Positions 1 through 7,714 of a stretch of DNA of 29,475 bases are shown one piece after another. The position numbers and the translations under genes were made by a program. The stretch is from DASYSA01 sp036003885 (GTDB lineage: Bacteria; Acidobacteriota; Blastocatellia; UBA7656). The stretch covers positions 1 through 29,475 of the forward strand of contig DASYSA010000005.1 in assembly GCA_036003885.1 (NCBI GenBank), given 5' to 3'. Positions within the stretch are counted from its first letter, which is position 1, and each line of letters starts with the position of its first letter. The notes beneath the pieces are model-generated. The model did not search any database, was not told where the DNA came from, and saw only the letters and a program-made list of their open reading frames with translations.

Positions 1-1
1 C

Positions 2-838
2 ATCAAGGCCGTTAAGGCCAGCAATCGTGTCTTCCAGGTCGGGCTGCAACAGCGCAGCGGCGCCCATTACCTTGAAGCCAAACGCGAGATCGTCGACAAA
101 GGGAGACTCGGGAAGATTACGCTGGTTCGGACCTGGTGGCACGGCAACGGCTACCACCTGCGCAAACCCAATTTCACTGAGAAGCCCGCCGGTCTGGACT
201 GGAAGGCCTTCCTGGGGCCGGTGAAGTACCGCGAGTTCAACGCTCATCAGTTCTACAACTGGCGCGCTTATCTGGATTTCGGAGGCGGCCAGATCACCGA
301 TCTCTTCACGCACTGGATCGACGTCGTGCACTGGTACCTCAATGAGGATCTGCCGATCTCGGCAACCGCGGCCGGAGGCGTCTACCACTACAAAGACGGC
401 CGCACTGCTCCCGATACAATCGGGATTCAACTCGAGTATCCGGGTGAGTGGGCGGCGACCTTCGAAGCCACCCTCGCGCCAGGAGCCAGCGGAGCGTCGA
501 TTGAGTTTATGGGTACCGGGGGACGATTGGAGATTAGTCGCTCAGGGTACACCTTCAGGGAGCAGACGGCTCGAGGGGCCACTCCCGCCGAACCGGTTGT
601 CGCCAAGGCTACCACGCGACTCGAGTCGGATCATGCGAAGAATTTTCTCGCCTGCATCAAGTCGCGCCAAACCCCGAATTCCGACGTCGTCGGCGGGCAC
701 CGCGCCGCCCTGGCTTCACACCTCGGAAAGATGGCTTACTTGAAGAAGCAGCGAATCACTTTCGACCCGTCGAGCGAGAAGGGCATGGTGATTGCTTCTA
801 CGAGGTCGCCCGAGAAGATGGCCGGATCGACGAAATAA
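2..838 (+). CDS. Gfo/Idh/MocA family oxidoreductase (5'-truncated by window start)
   Basis: The reading frame is open from base 2 and ends at TAA 836-838; the N-terminal Rossmann NAD(P)-binding domain lies mostly outside the window. The visible part contains the stretch GLQQRSGAHYLEA and then GGGQITDLFTHWIDVVHW. In this family the latter corresponds to the conserved Asp and His that flank the active site (D-x3-H in GQITDLFTH), followed by the C-terminal alpha/beta substrate domain. Family members oxidise or reduce sugars, inositols and related polyols with NAD(P). The substrate cannot be told from the sequence. An ATG-like start downstream (GTG 221) exists in this frame but is internal, since homology clearly continues upstream of it. 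The gene is convergent with leuS, and their stop codons lie only 7 bases apart. Confidence 0.9.
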   Translation: MKAVKASNRVFQVGLQQRSGAHYLEAKREIVDKGRLGKITLVRTWWHGNGYHLRKPNFTEKPAGLDWKAFLGPVKYREFNAHQFYNWRAYLDFGGGQITDLFTHWIDVVHWYLNEDLPISATAAGGVYHYKDGRTAPDTIGIQLEYPGEWAATFEATLAPGASGASIEFMGTGGRLEISRSGYTFREQTARGATPAEPVVAKATTRLESDHAKNFLACIKSRQTPNSDVVGGHRAALASHLGKMAYLKKQRITFDPSSEKGMVIASTRSPEKMAGSTK

Positions 839-845
839 CTCTGGC

Positions 846-3533
846 TCATTTGATCACTATGTTGACCAGCTTTCGAGGGACGACTATTACCTTCACGATG
901 TCGTGTCCGGATATCGCGGCTTGAACCTTTTCGTCGATCAAGGCGGCCTCGCGCAAGTCTTCGTCGCTCAGGTCAGCTGCTACGAACAGCCTGCTGCGCA
1001 ACTTGCCGTTCACCTGCACGGCGACTTCGATCTCCTCTTCGCGAGCAAGCTCATCGCTGAACTCGGGCCAGCTCGCCTGAGCGACACTGTCCGAGTGGCC
1101 GAATGCTTCCCAAAGCTCTTCGGCAATGTGAGGCGCGAACGGCGCAAGCATCCGGATCAGGGACTCTAAGGCTTCATAACCAATGATCAAATCCGTCATT
1201 CCGACTGGGCCATTCTTTTCAACGGCCTGGTCGAACGCATAGAGTTCGTTCGTCAATTCCATCAGCGACGAGATGCAGGTATTAAGATGCAATCTTTCCT
1301 CAAAGTTCTCAGTGATGGATCGAATGACCTGGTGCATTCGTCGCTGTAGCCTCCGTTGATATTCATTCAGACCCGCCGAGCTCTCCGGATCAGTCGAATC
1401 CCACATTTTTTTGGTTACGCGCAAGGTCTCGCGCGCTTGCTGAGCTGACACACCGCGGGCGGCGCCCCATTCGTCCAGGTGGCAATGCAACTTGAAAGCG
1501 ACCCTCCACACACGCTGCAGGTAGCGGGCGGCGCCCTCGAATCCGGTGTCCGACCACTCTTTGTCTTTGTCGGGTGGCCCGGCAAAAAGCACGAAGAGCC
1601 GCAAGCTGTCCGCTCCATGTATATCGATCATTTCGATGGGATCCACGGCGTTCTTCCGGGACTTAGACATCTTTTCGACGCGGCCGATCTTCACACTATT
1701 TCCGCAAAGCTTGCACTTCTTGTCCTCGGTTACCTGCTCTGGGAACAGCCAGTCGTGGTCAGGGTTGGGACACTGAAATGTTTCCTTGCATACCATCCCC
1801 TGAGTCAACAACCTTGTCACGGGCTCATCGAACTTCACCAGTCCCAGATCGCGCATAACTTTCGTCCAGTAGCGCGTGTAGATCAGGTGTAACACCGCGT
1901 GCTCGACGCCGCCGATGTACTGATCAACGGGCATCCAATACTCGACTACCTTCGGATCGAAAGGCATCCGGTCGTTGTGCGGATCGCAGTAGCGGAAGTA
2001 GTACCAGCACGAGTCGACGAATGTATCCATCGTATCCGTGTCCCGCCTCGCTGCGCTCCCGCATTTGGGACAAGAAACGTTCAGATAATCCGGTACGTGA
2101 TCCAGCGGCGACCCGCCAACCACATTCAAGTTCACATTCCGAGGGAGCACGACCGGCAATTGGTCGTCGGGCACCGGCACAATGCCGCAGGTGTCGCAGT
2201 GGATCATCGGAACGGGCGTTCCCCAGTATCGCTGCCGCGAGATGCCCCAATCGCGCAGCTTGTAGGTGATCGAGCCGCGGCCGAACCCCTGAGCTTCGGC
2301 GTACTCAGTCATTCGACGATTCGCCTGTTTCGAAGACAAGCCGCTCCACTCTCCAGTGTTCACTGTCGTAGTCCACTCGTCATCAGCGGCTTTCATGTCT
2401 TCGGGGACGATCTCAACACCGTCCGAGGTTAACTTGATCTGGCGAAAGGGTAAGCCATACTTACGTGAGAACTCGAAGTCGCGCTGATCGCCCGAGGGCA
2501 CCGACATGATCGCACCCGTGCCATATTGAATCAGCACGAAATTTGCGACCCAGATCGGCAGCCGCTCACCGTTGAACGGATTGATCGCATAGGCTCCGGT
2601 GAAGATTCCTTCCTTGTCCAATTCCTCGAGTTCCCGGCCGCTGCGCTGTTGCTGTTTCAAACGATCGGCAAAGGCAAGCACTTCATCGCGTTGAGGTTTG
2701 CCTTCGACCAGCTTGTTTAACAGCGGATGCTCCGGCGCAAGGATTATGGCATTCGCGCCAAAGATCGTGTCTATGCGCGTGGTGAAGACGGTGATGGAGT
2801 TTGCCGAGTTTGCCGAGTCTTCGACTTTGAAGGTGACCTCGGCGCCGTAGCTGCGGCCTATCCAGTTGCGCTGCATTGCGACGACCCGCTCCGGCCAACC
2901 GGACTCAAGCTGATCGAGAGAGTCGAGCAACTGACCCGCGTAGTCGGTTATCCGAGCAAACCACTGCATCAACTCTTTTTGAACAACGGGCGTCCCGTCG
3001 CGCCAACAGACTCCATTCGCGGCTTGCTCGTTCGACAGGGAGATGTTCTCTTTGGGGCACCAGTTGACAGGCGACAGCTTGCGGTAGATCATCCCGCGCT
3101 CCCACATTCGAATGAAGAACCACTGGTTCCACTTGTAGTACTCGGGATCGCAGGTAGCCAACTCGCGCGACCAGTCATAGCTAAGGCCCATGCGTTGGAA
3201 CTGCCACTTCATGTAGGCGATTGCATCACGAGTGAACTTTTCCGGATCGGTGCCGTCCTTGATGGCCGCGGTCTCGGCGGGCTGGCCGAAGGCGTCCCAT
3301 CCAAATGGATGGAGCACGTTGAATCCGCGCAGGCGTTTGTACCAGGCCAGCGCGTCGCCGATGGCGAAGTTGCTTACGTGGCCGATGTGCGCGCGACCGG
3401 AAGTGTAGGCCAGCATTTCGAGGCAATAGAACTTCTTGCGCGTGGGATCTTCAGTGACCTTGAAGGTCTCCTGTTCGGCCCACCGCTGCTGCCACTTCTT
3501 TTCGATCTGTTGTGGAAAGTATTTTTCGTCCAT
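846..3533 (-). CDS. leuS: leucyl-tRNA synthetase
   Basis: An 895-residue class I aminoacyl-tRNA synthetase that charges tRNA-Leu in the cytoplasm. The ATP-site HIGH motif is at residues 49-52 and KMSKS at 621-625. The CP1 editing domain (about 225-420) has the threonine-rich TTRIDTIFGA at 251-260 and the editing aspartate region VPSGDQRDFEF at 345-355, where the usual His before Asp349 is Gly. Two CxxC pairs (446/449 and 488/491) form the zinc-1 module. Just before KMSKS, where the leucine-specific insertion sits, there is a second Cys/His cluster (C588, H593, C607, C610) that could bind zinc. The length is slightly above the usual ~860. A GAGTTTGCC direct repeat near 2803-2820 encodes SANSANS in the editing domain. 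The start is ATG with AAAGGA just upstream. It is likely transcribed from its own promoter at 3670-3699. Confidence 0.97.
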   Translation of the reverse strand: MDEKYFPQQIEKKWQQRWAEQETFKVTEDPTRKKFYCLEMLAYTSGRAHIGHVSNFAIGDALAWYKRLRGFNVLHPFGWDAFGQPAETAAIKDGTDPEKFTRDAIAYMKWQFQRMGLSYDWSRELATCDPEYYKWNQWFFIRMWERGMIYRKLSPVNWCPKENISLSNEQAANGVCWRDGTPVVQKELMQWFARITDYAGQLLDSLDQLESGWPERVVAMQRNWIGRSYGAEVTFKVEDSANSANSITVFTTRIDTIFGANAIILAPEHPLLNKLVEGKPQRDEVLAFADRLKQQQRSGRELEELDKEGIFTGAYAINPFNGERLPIWVANFVLIQYGTGAIMSVPSGDQRDFEFSRKYGLPFRQIKLTSDGVEIVPEDMKAADDEWTTTVNTGEWSGLSSKQANRRMTEYAEAQGFGRGSITYKLRDWGISRQRYWGTPVPMIHCDTCGIVPVPDDQLPVVLPRNVNLNVVGGSPLDHVPDYLNVSCPKCGSAARRDTDTMDTFVDSCWYYFRYCDPHNDRMPFDPKVVEYWMPVDQYIGGVEHAVLHLIYTRYWTKVMRDLGLVKFDEPVTRLLTQGMVCKETFQCPNPDHDWLFPEQVTEDKKCKLCGNSVKIGRVEKMSKSRKNAVDPIEMIDIHGADSLRLFVLFAGPPDKDKEWSDTGFEGAARYLQRVWRVAFKLHCHLDEWGAARGVSAQQARETLRVTKKMWDSTDPESSAGLNEYQRRLQRRMHQVIRSITENFEERLHLNTCISSLMELTNELYAFDQAVEKNGPVGMTDLIIGYEALESLIRMLAPFAPHIAEELWEAFGHSDSVAQASWPEFSDELAREEEIEVAVQVNGKLRSRLFVAADLSDEDLREAALIDEKVQAAISGHDIVKVIVVPRKLVNIVIK

Positions 3534-3637
3534 GGTCCTTTGGCCCGTTTAAGTTGGTTTGGAAAGCTGGATTGGGAGACCTTGTTGGCCAATCGCCCAA
3601 CACGCTCAGACGAGCAGCGGGTTCAGAAGGGTAAGCT

Positions 3638-3654
3638 CAAGTTGTAACAACTTG
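3638..3654. promoter_or_regulatory. palindrome in leuS leader (possible operator or hairpin)
   Basis: CAAGTTGT-A-ACAACTTG is a perfect 8-bp inverted repeat around one central base. It lies about 105 bases upstream of the leuS start and just downstream of the predicted -10 box, where a repressor would overlap the transcription start region. A short RNA hairpin is also possible, although a one-base loop would force the inner pairs open. No regulator can be named. Confidence 0.45.
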
Positions 3655-3669
3655 GATAACATCGGGCAT

Positions 3670-3699
3670 ATGATAAAACGAAGGTCAGGAATGTGGCAA
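3670..3699 (-). promoter_or_regulatory. predicted sigma-70 promoter of leuS
   Basis: On the minus strand TTGCCA (3694-3699) and TATCAT (3670-3675) are separated by 18 bases. This would start transcription near 3663, about 130 bases upstream of leuS. It lies between nfo and leuS and would let leuS be expressed independently of nfo. The boxes are only fair matches. Confidence 0.4.
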
Positions 3700-3750
3700 C
3701 TCCAAAACGGCGCCGGACTTCGATTTTCTCGGCGAGCACCAGTTGTGATG

Positions 3751-4650
3751 CTAGAGCGCACTGAGGGAACGAATCCTATTCACGTTCCAGCTCGCGTCGT
3801 GCTCCTTATCAACTGGAGTTTCTAAAATGAAGGGTACATGCCGAAACTTCAAGTTATGGGTCAGAAGGCGAAATCCCTCATCACCGATGTGACCCAGCCC
3901 GATGTGCTGATGTCGATCAACTCGCGAGCCGAGAACTACCTTAGAGTCATTGCAATGGATCAGCTTTATGCGGTCGAACCCGAATGAGCGATTGATGGCT
4001 CGAACGGTGCGATTGATTCCGGTCTCGGTCGAAATATCATAACCGGAGGCGAAGGTGTGTTGGGTGTCGAGGCAGACATCAACAGGCAGATCATCGAGGG
4101 CTGCGATGATGTCGGCCACCTGCTCGAACGTGCAGCCGATTGACGATCCTTGCCCGGCGGTGTTCTCGATGAGTATGGTGAGACCGCCGGCCTTCCCCGC
4201 ACGTTTCGCGTCCGATGCAGAACCGTCCAGCTTCAAGCCCCTCGAGGCGACCCTGATCGACTCGACTGCGGTGGCTATTCCAACGTCGGCAGGCGCTGCG
4301 AGTGGGTTGCCAGGATGCACGACAAGATAGTCGGCGGCCAGCTCGATGCCGCGCTTGATCTCCTGCCGGAACGCAAGGCGGGAGCGTTCGAGCAGCAACG
4401 GGTCTGTCGCGGCGAGATTGATCAGGTAGACCGAATGAATAGCGAGCGGCCACAGCCCGGCGCGTTCGCGAGCGTCCCTGAAGCTTCGAATCTCGTCGTC
4501 TCCGATCTGACGTTCGAGCCAGCCCCTTGGATTGCGCGCGAAGATTTGAAATGCGTCACAGCCCTTCGTTTGAGCTGATAGGACCGCATTCGGTAATCCT
4601 CCGGCTATCGATGTATGAAGACCGACGACTAAGGATGGGATTTGCGGCAT
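3751..4650 (-). CDS. nfo: endonuclease IV (AP endonuclease, family 2)
   Basis: A 299-residue TIM-barrel DNA repair enzyme that cuts abasic sites using three zinc ions. The N-terminus VGLHTSIAGGL and all expected metal-ligand motifs are present in order: AIHSVYLINLA (His), VVHPGN (His), ILIENTAGQG (Glu), CLDTQHTFASGYD (Asp and His), LIHCNDSK (His), RVDRHQHIGLGHIG (Asp, His) and FILETP (Glu). E. coli Nfo is 285 residues. The longer open frame from 4707 would add 19 residues (MVRSQRSEVRSQ...) encoded by an intergenic heptad repeat, so I chose the ATG at 4650, whose product begins right before the conserved first strand. A weak GGTGG lies just upstream. It follows the amidohydrolase gene on the same strand, with 67 bases between them. 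Confidence 0.95.
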   Translation of the reverse strand: MPQIPSLVVGLHTSIAGGLPNAVLSAQTKGCDAFQIFARNPRGWLERQIGDDEIRSFRDARERAGLWPLAIHSVYLINLAATDPLLLERSRLAFRQEIKRGIELAADYLVVHPGNPLAAPADVGIATAVESIRVASRGLKLDGSASDAKRAGKAGGLTILIENTAGQGSSIGCTFEQVADIIAALDDLPVDVCLDTQHTFASGYDISTETGINRTVRAINRSFGFDRIKLIHCNDSKVVLGSRVDRHQHIGLGHIGDEGFRLLTHNLKFRHVPFILETPVDKEHDASWNVNRIRSLSAL

Positions 4651-4671
4651 AGAGCCACCGCGCGCCAGCCC

Positions 4672-4713
4672 CTGACTTCTGACCTCTGATCTCTGACTTC
4701 TGACCACTGACCC
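4672..4713. repeat. heptad tandem repeat (six CTGAYYT-type units)
   Basis: Six in-register 7-base units: CTGACTT, CTGACCT, CTGATCT, CTGACTT, CTGACCA and CTGACCC. They fill the gap between the amidohydrolase stop and the nfo start. Unlike the other repeat elements here, no opposing inverted arm is visible. The unit consensus matches the element at 24136-24292. Confidence 0.85.
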
Positions 4714-4717
4714 CTGC

Positions 4718-6052
4718 CTACCTCGATGCCCCCGCTGGTTGGGACAGGTTGTCCTTGATTATCTCGCCGCCTTTCATCACGAAGCCCACGCGCTCCATTA
4801 CGCTCACATCCGCAAGCGGGTCGCCGATCACAGCGATGATATCGGCAAACTTGCCCGTCTCGAGTACCCCGATGCGGTCCGACCAGCTCAACAAGTCCGC
4901 CGCATTTACGGTCGCCGCCTGGAGCGCCTGCATCGGACTCAACCCCCATTTCACCATGTGCGCAAACTGCTTTGCATTCCAGCCGTGAGGGTACACGCCC
5001 GCATCTGTGCCAAAGGCTATCTTCACCCCGGCCTTTACCGCGCGTTGAAAGTTCTCGCGCTGCAATCGGCCGACCAGACGCTCCTTCTCGATTATCTTGT
5101 CCGGATAGCCGAGCCGCTTGTATTCGGCAATGATGTAGTCGTCGTTGTAGATGTCGGCCACAAGATAAGTCCCTCGCTCCTTCATCATCCTGATCCCTTC
5201 GTCGTCCAGCAGACTGCCGTGCTCAATTGAGGCGACTCCTGCCCTCACCGCCCGCTTGATGCCCTCAGCGCCGTGAGCATGGGCGGCGACTTTCTTGCCC
5301 CACATCGCAGCTTCCTGTACCACTGCATTCATCTCTTCTTGTGAGAACTGAGGCGCTCCAACCGACTCCTCTTCTGAGAGCACTCCGGCGGTTGCCAGCA
5401 GCTTGATTAGATCTGCGCCGTTCTTGATCTCGAAGCGGATGAGTTTGCGAATTTCGTCAACCCCATCGGCAATGCCTGAAAACTGGCCAAACTTCAGGTA
5501 GGGCGAGAAGCCGCTGATGTCGCCGTGTCCTCCGGTCGCTCCAACCGTCAGCGTCGCAACCTGCATTCTGGGTCCAATGACCGTCCCGGCATTGATTGCA
5601 TTGCGCAGCGCCACGTCGATGAACTCGCCGGCGCCCACGTCGCGGATTGTCGTGAAGCCGGCCTCGACTGTGCGGCGGGCGTAAACATGTGCGACTACAG
5701 CCTGATCGATGGGACTCTTTCGGAAGAGGTCATCGTAGTAGTTTGCCGGCTGCGCGGTCACGTGGGTGTGGCAATCGATCAAGCCCGGCAGCACGGTTGC
5801 GCCGCCGAGGTCAATTATGCGGGCTCCGGCAGGCGCGTGAGCGGTCACTGTCGGAGCCGGCCCCACCTCTTTTATCCGATCGCCCTCGATCAGAATTGCC
5901 TGATTGGTTAACACGGCGCCCGCCCGAGTGTCGATGAGACGCCCCGCTTTGATAAGCAGGAACTCGTTCTTCGCATTCCCCGGAGACTGTGCGAAGGTAA
6001 AGGCTGTCGCAAAAGTGAACGCAAGCGAGGATGCCACTATTCGTCGAATCAT
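4718..6052 (-). CDS. exported amidohydrolase family protein (imidazolonepropionase-like)
   Basis: A 444-residue metal-dependent hydrolase of the amidohydrolase superfamily. It begins with a signal peptide (IRR, a hydrophobic stretch to residue 20, then AQS), so it is probably periplasmic. Visible metal-site residues are the HxH of GLIDCHTHV (95 and 97), a candidate carbamylated lysine in ADLIKLL (K217), His in KKVAAHAHG (258/260), His in ASIEHGS (278) and Asp in FGTDAGVYPHG (350). The C-terminal part (KFADIIAVIGDPLADVSVM) rebuilds the small beta-sandwich typical of imidazolonepropionase- and prolidase-like members. In Acidobacteriota such proteins are usually annotated as peptidase-like or imidazolonepropionase-like hydrolases. 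The true substrate is unknown. The start ATG is preceded by AAAGGGG at a spacing of 5 bases. Confidence 0.92.
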   Translation of the reverse strand: MIRRIVASSLAFTFATAFTFAQSPGNAKNEFLLIKAGRLIDTRAGAVLTNQAILIEGDRIKEVGPAPTVTAHAPAGARIIDLGGATVLPGLIDCHTHVTAQPANYYDDLFRKSPIDQAVVAHVYARRTVEAGFTTIRDVGAGEFIDVALRNAINAGTVIGPRMQVATLTVGATGGHGDISGFSPYLKFGQFSGIADGVDEIRKLIRFEIKNGADLIKLLATAGVLSEEESVGAPQFSQEEMNAVVQEAAMWGKKVAAHAHGAEGIKRAVRAGVASIEHGSLLDDEGIRMMKERGTYLVADIYNDDYIIAEYKRLGYPDKIIEKERLVGRLQRENFQRAVKAGVKIAFGTDAGVYPHGWNAKQFAHMVKWGLSPMQALQAATVNAADLLSWSDRIGVLETGKFADIIAVIGDPLADVSVMERVGFVMKGGEIIKDNLSQPAGASR

Positions 6053-6206
6053 AACGCCCCTTTCAAATGATCGGTGAAAAGATCACGATTCTATCATTGA
6101 ACCTTCCGTGTGGAACGCCTTACGGGTCATTCTCGTTCTTACCTTGCTCGCGGCTGCCTCTGATCCCTGTTCTTAATCAATGGTGACGCGCACCCGCTCC
6201 GGGCTA

Positions 6207-6235
6207 TTGACGCGTGCTCTCCTGTCCCATAGATT
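6207..6235 (+). promoter_or_regulatory. predicted sigma-70 promoter of the serine hydrolase gene
   Basis: TTGACG (6207-6212), 17 bases, TAGATT (6230-6235). The spacing is ideal and the -35 box matches five of six consensus positions. It is placed 43 bases upstream of the ATG at 6278, inside the 225-base divergent region shared with the amidohydrolase gene. Confidence 0.5.
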
Positions 6236-6277
6236 ACTGCCGTCAAGCCACGAGATGCTGATCCAAGAGGGATACCA

Positions 6278-7366
6278 ATGAAGCAATTACAAAGATCTTT
6301 TCTGATGCTCTTAATCTTCGCGCTCGGCGCGATTCCTGCCCCGGCGCAACAGAAGGCCGGGCTCCAGGAAAGACTTAAACGCATCGAGCAGATGATCCAA
6401 CAGGAGATGCAGAAGAGTGACGCGCCGGGCCTCGCGGTTGCGATCGAGCAGGACGGTAAGCTCGTTTACTCGAAGGGCTTTGGCTACGCCGATGTCGAGA
6501 ACAAGGTGCCGTTTACGCCGCAGACGGTCTCGCGTATCGGCTCGATCTCAAAGACCTTTACTGCTTTGTCGGTGATGCAACTGGTCGAGCAGGGCAAGAT
6601 CAAGCTTGACGATGAAGTGCAGGTCTACGTGCCGACGTTTCCAAAGAAGTCCGCGCCCATCACGATTCGCCAGTTGCTCTGCCATCAAAGCGGAATTCGC
6701 CATTACAAGGGCCAGGAATTCCTGAGCTCCAAACACTACGCCACTGTTGAAGAAGCTCTGGGAATCTTCAAGGACGATCCATTGGGTTTCGAGCCGGGGA
6801 CGCAATTCGGCTACACAACCTATGGTTACGTTCTCCTCAGCCGCGTCGTCGAGGCCGCTTCGGGCGAAACCTTCCCTGACTATTTGACTAAGCATATCTT
6901 CACGCCGCTCGGATTGAAGGTGACCTGGCTTGACGACCAGCCACGCATCATCTCGCAGCGAGCTCGCAACTATACGAAGAGGCAGAATGGCCCGCTCGAA
7001 AACTCCCCTCAGGTCGATCAAAGCAATAAATGGGGAGGGGGCGGCTTGCTTTCCACCGTCGAGGACCTGCTGCGATATGCCGATTCATACGATGGCAAAC
7101 AGATGCTAAAGCCCGAGACCATCGCACAGATGTTCACGGCCCAAAAGACCCGTGATGGCAAGACGACGGCGTATGGCCTGGGTTGGGGAATCGCGCTCGA
7201 AGACGGCAGACGACTCGTCGAGCATACCGGTGGATCAGCCGGCGCCACTTCTGCTTTGTCGAAATACCCGGAGCAGAAGACTACGATTGCCGTTCTTGTG
7301 AATAATGACTTCAACACCGGTCCGCAATTCAGAGCGAGAATCGCGAAGATCCTGTTTGAGCCGTAA
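6278..7366 (+). CDS. exported serine hydrolase, class C beta-lactamase-like
   Basis: A 362-residue protein of the beta-lactamase/penicillin-binding-protein-like serine hydrolase family. Residues 1-24 form a signal peptide (hydrophobic core LMLLIFALGAI, then PAPAQQ). Family motifs are the nucleophile SxxK (S89-I-S-K92), the second motif FGYTTYGYVLL (Y179 with T181 in the Asn/Ser position) and HTGG (316-319) replacing KTG, as in the esterase and D-aminopeptidase-like branch. It therefore probably cleaves esters, D-amino-acid peptides or cell-wall peptides in the periplasm. Resistance to beta-lactams cannot be inferred. The start ATG has AGAGGGAT upstream at a spacing of 4 bases, and a good promoter lies at 6207-6235. 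Confidence 0.92.
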   Translation: MKQLQRSFLMLLIFALGAIPAPAQQKAGLQERLKRIEQMIQQEMQKSDAPGLAVAIEQDGKLVYSKGFGYADVENKVPFTPQTVSRIGSISKTFTALSVMQLVEQGKIKLDDEVQVYVPTFPKKSAPITIRQLLCHQSGIRHYKGQEFLSSKHYATVEEALGIFKDDPLGFEPGTQFGYTTYGYVLLSRVVEAASGETFPDYLTKHIFTPLGLKVTWLDDQPRIISQRARNYTKRQNGPLENSPQVDQSNKWGGGGLLSTVEDLLRYADSYDGKQMLKPETIAQMFTAQKTRDGKTTAYGLGWGIALEDGRRLVEHTGGSAGATSALSKYPEQKTTIAVLVNNDFNTGPQFRARIAKILFEP

Positions 7367-7466
7367 CATTCTGGCGTTGTATCCGAACCGAACGTTCCAG
7401 ATCGAGTTTCGAGGTTCTAACAGAGCGAGGCCCACGGCACACTTCGAGACGGAAGTCTTTTAACGT

Positions 7467-7574
7467 TTTAACGCAAAGACGCAAGGGCGCAAAGCCGCAA
7501 AGGGGAAGAAGGGCAATTCAAATTCCCTCCTCTAGTCCTTGGCGACTTTGCGCCTTTGCGTCTTTGCGTTGAAA
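7467..7574. repeat. palindromic octad repeat element
   Basis: Left arm units are ACGCAAAG, ACGCAAGG, GCGCAAAG and CCGCAAAG (7471-7502). Right arm units are CTTGGCGA, CTTTGCGC, CTTTGCGT and CTTTGCGT (7538-7569). The arms are near-perfect reverse complements in 8-base register around a central spacer of about 35 bases, so the element can form a long hairpin. It lies in the 348-base gap between the serine hydrolase and hydantoinase genes; nothing else was recognised in that gap. It could also serve as a terminator. Confidence 0.88.
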
Positions 7575-7714
7575 TGGCTTCGTCGCCTGCCGCGATCGGT
7601 TAGCTTCCCGAGGTGGAGTTGTTCTCGGCTCTTGCCACAATGTGCTCTGGCTCAGGTTCTGGTCACGTCTGGTAGCGTCCCGTGACTGGCACGCGTGTGT
7701 TAGACTCAGCGTCG

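Noticed and set aside
2727..3647. 306-codon plus-strand open frame
   Set aside because: It lies antisense to leuS in a high-GC gene, with no recognisable domain; it mirrors the codon structure of leuS.
6139..6384. 81-codon minus-strand ORF in the divergent region before the serine hydrolase
   Set aside because: It overlaps the hydrolase signal peptide and the predicted promoter, and reads as a shadow.
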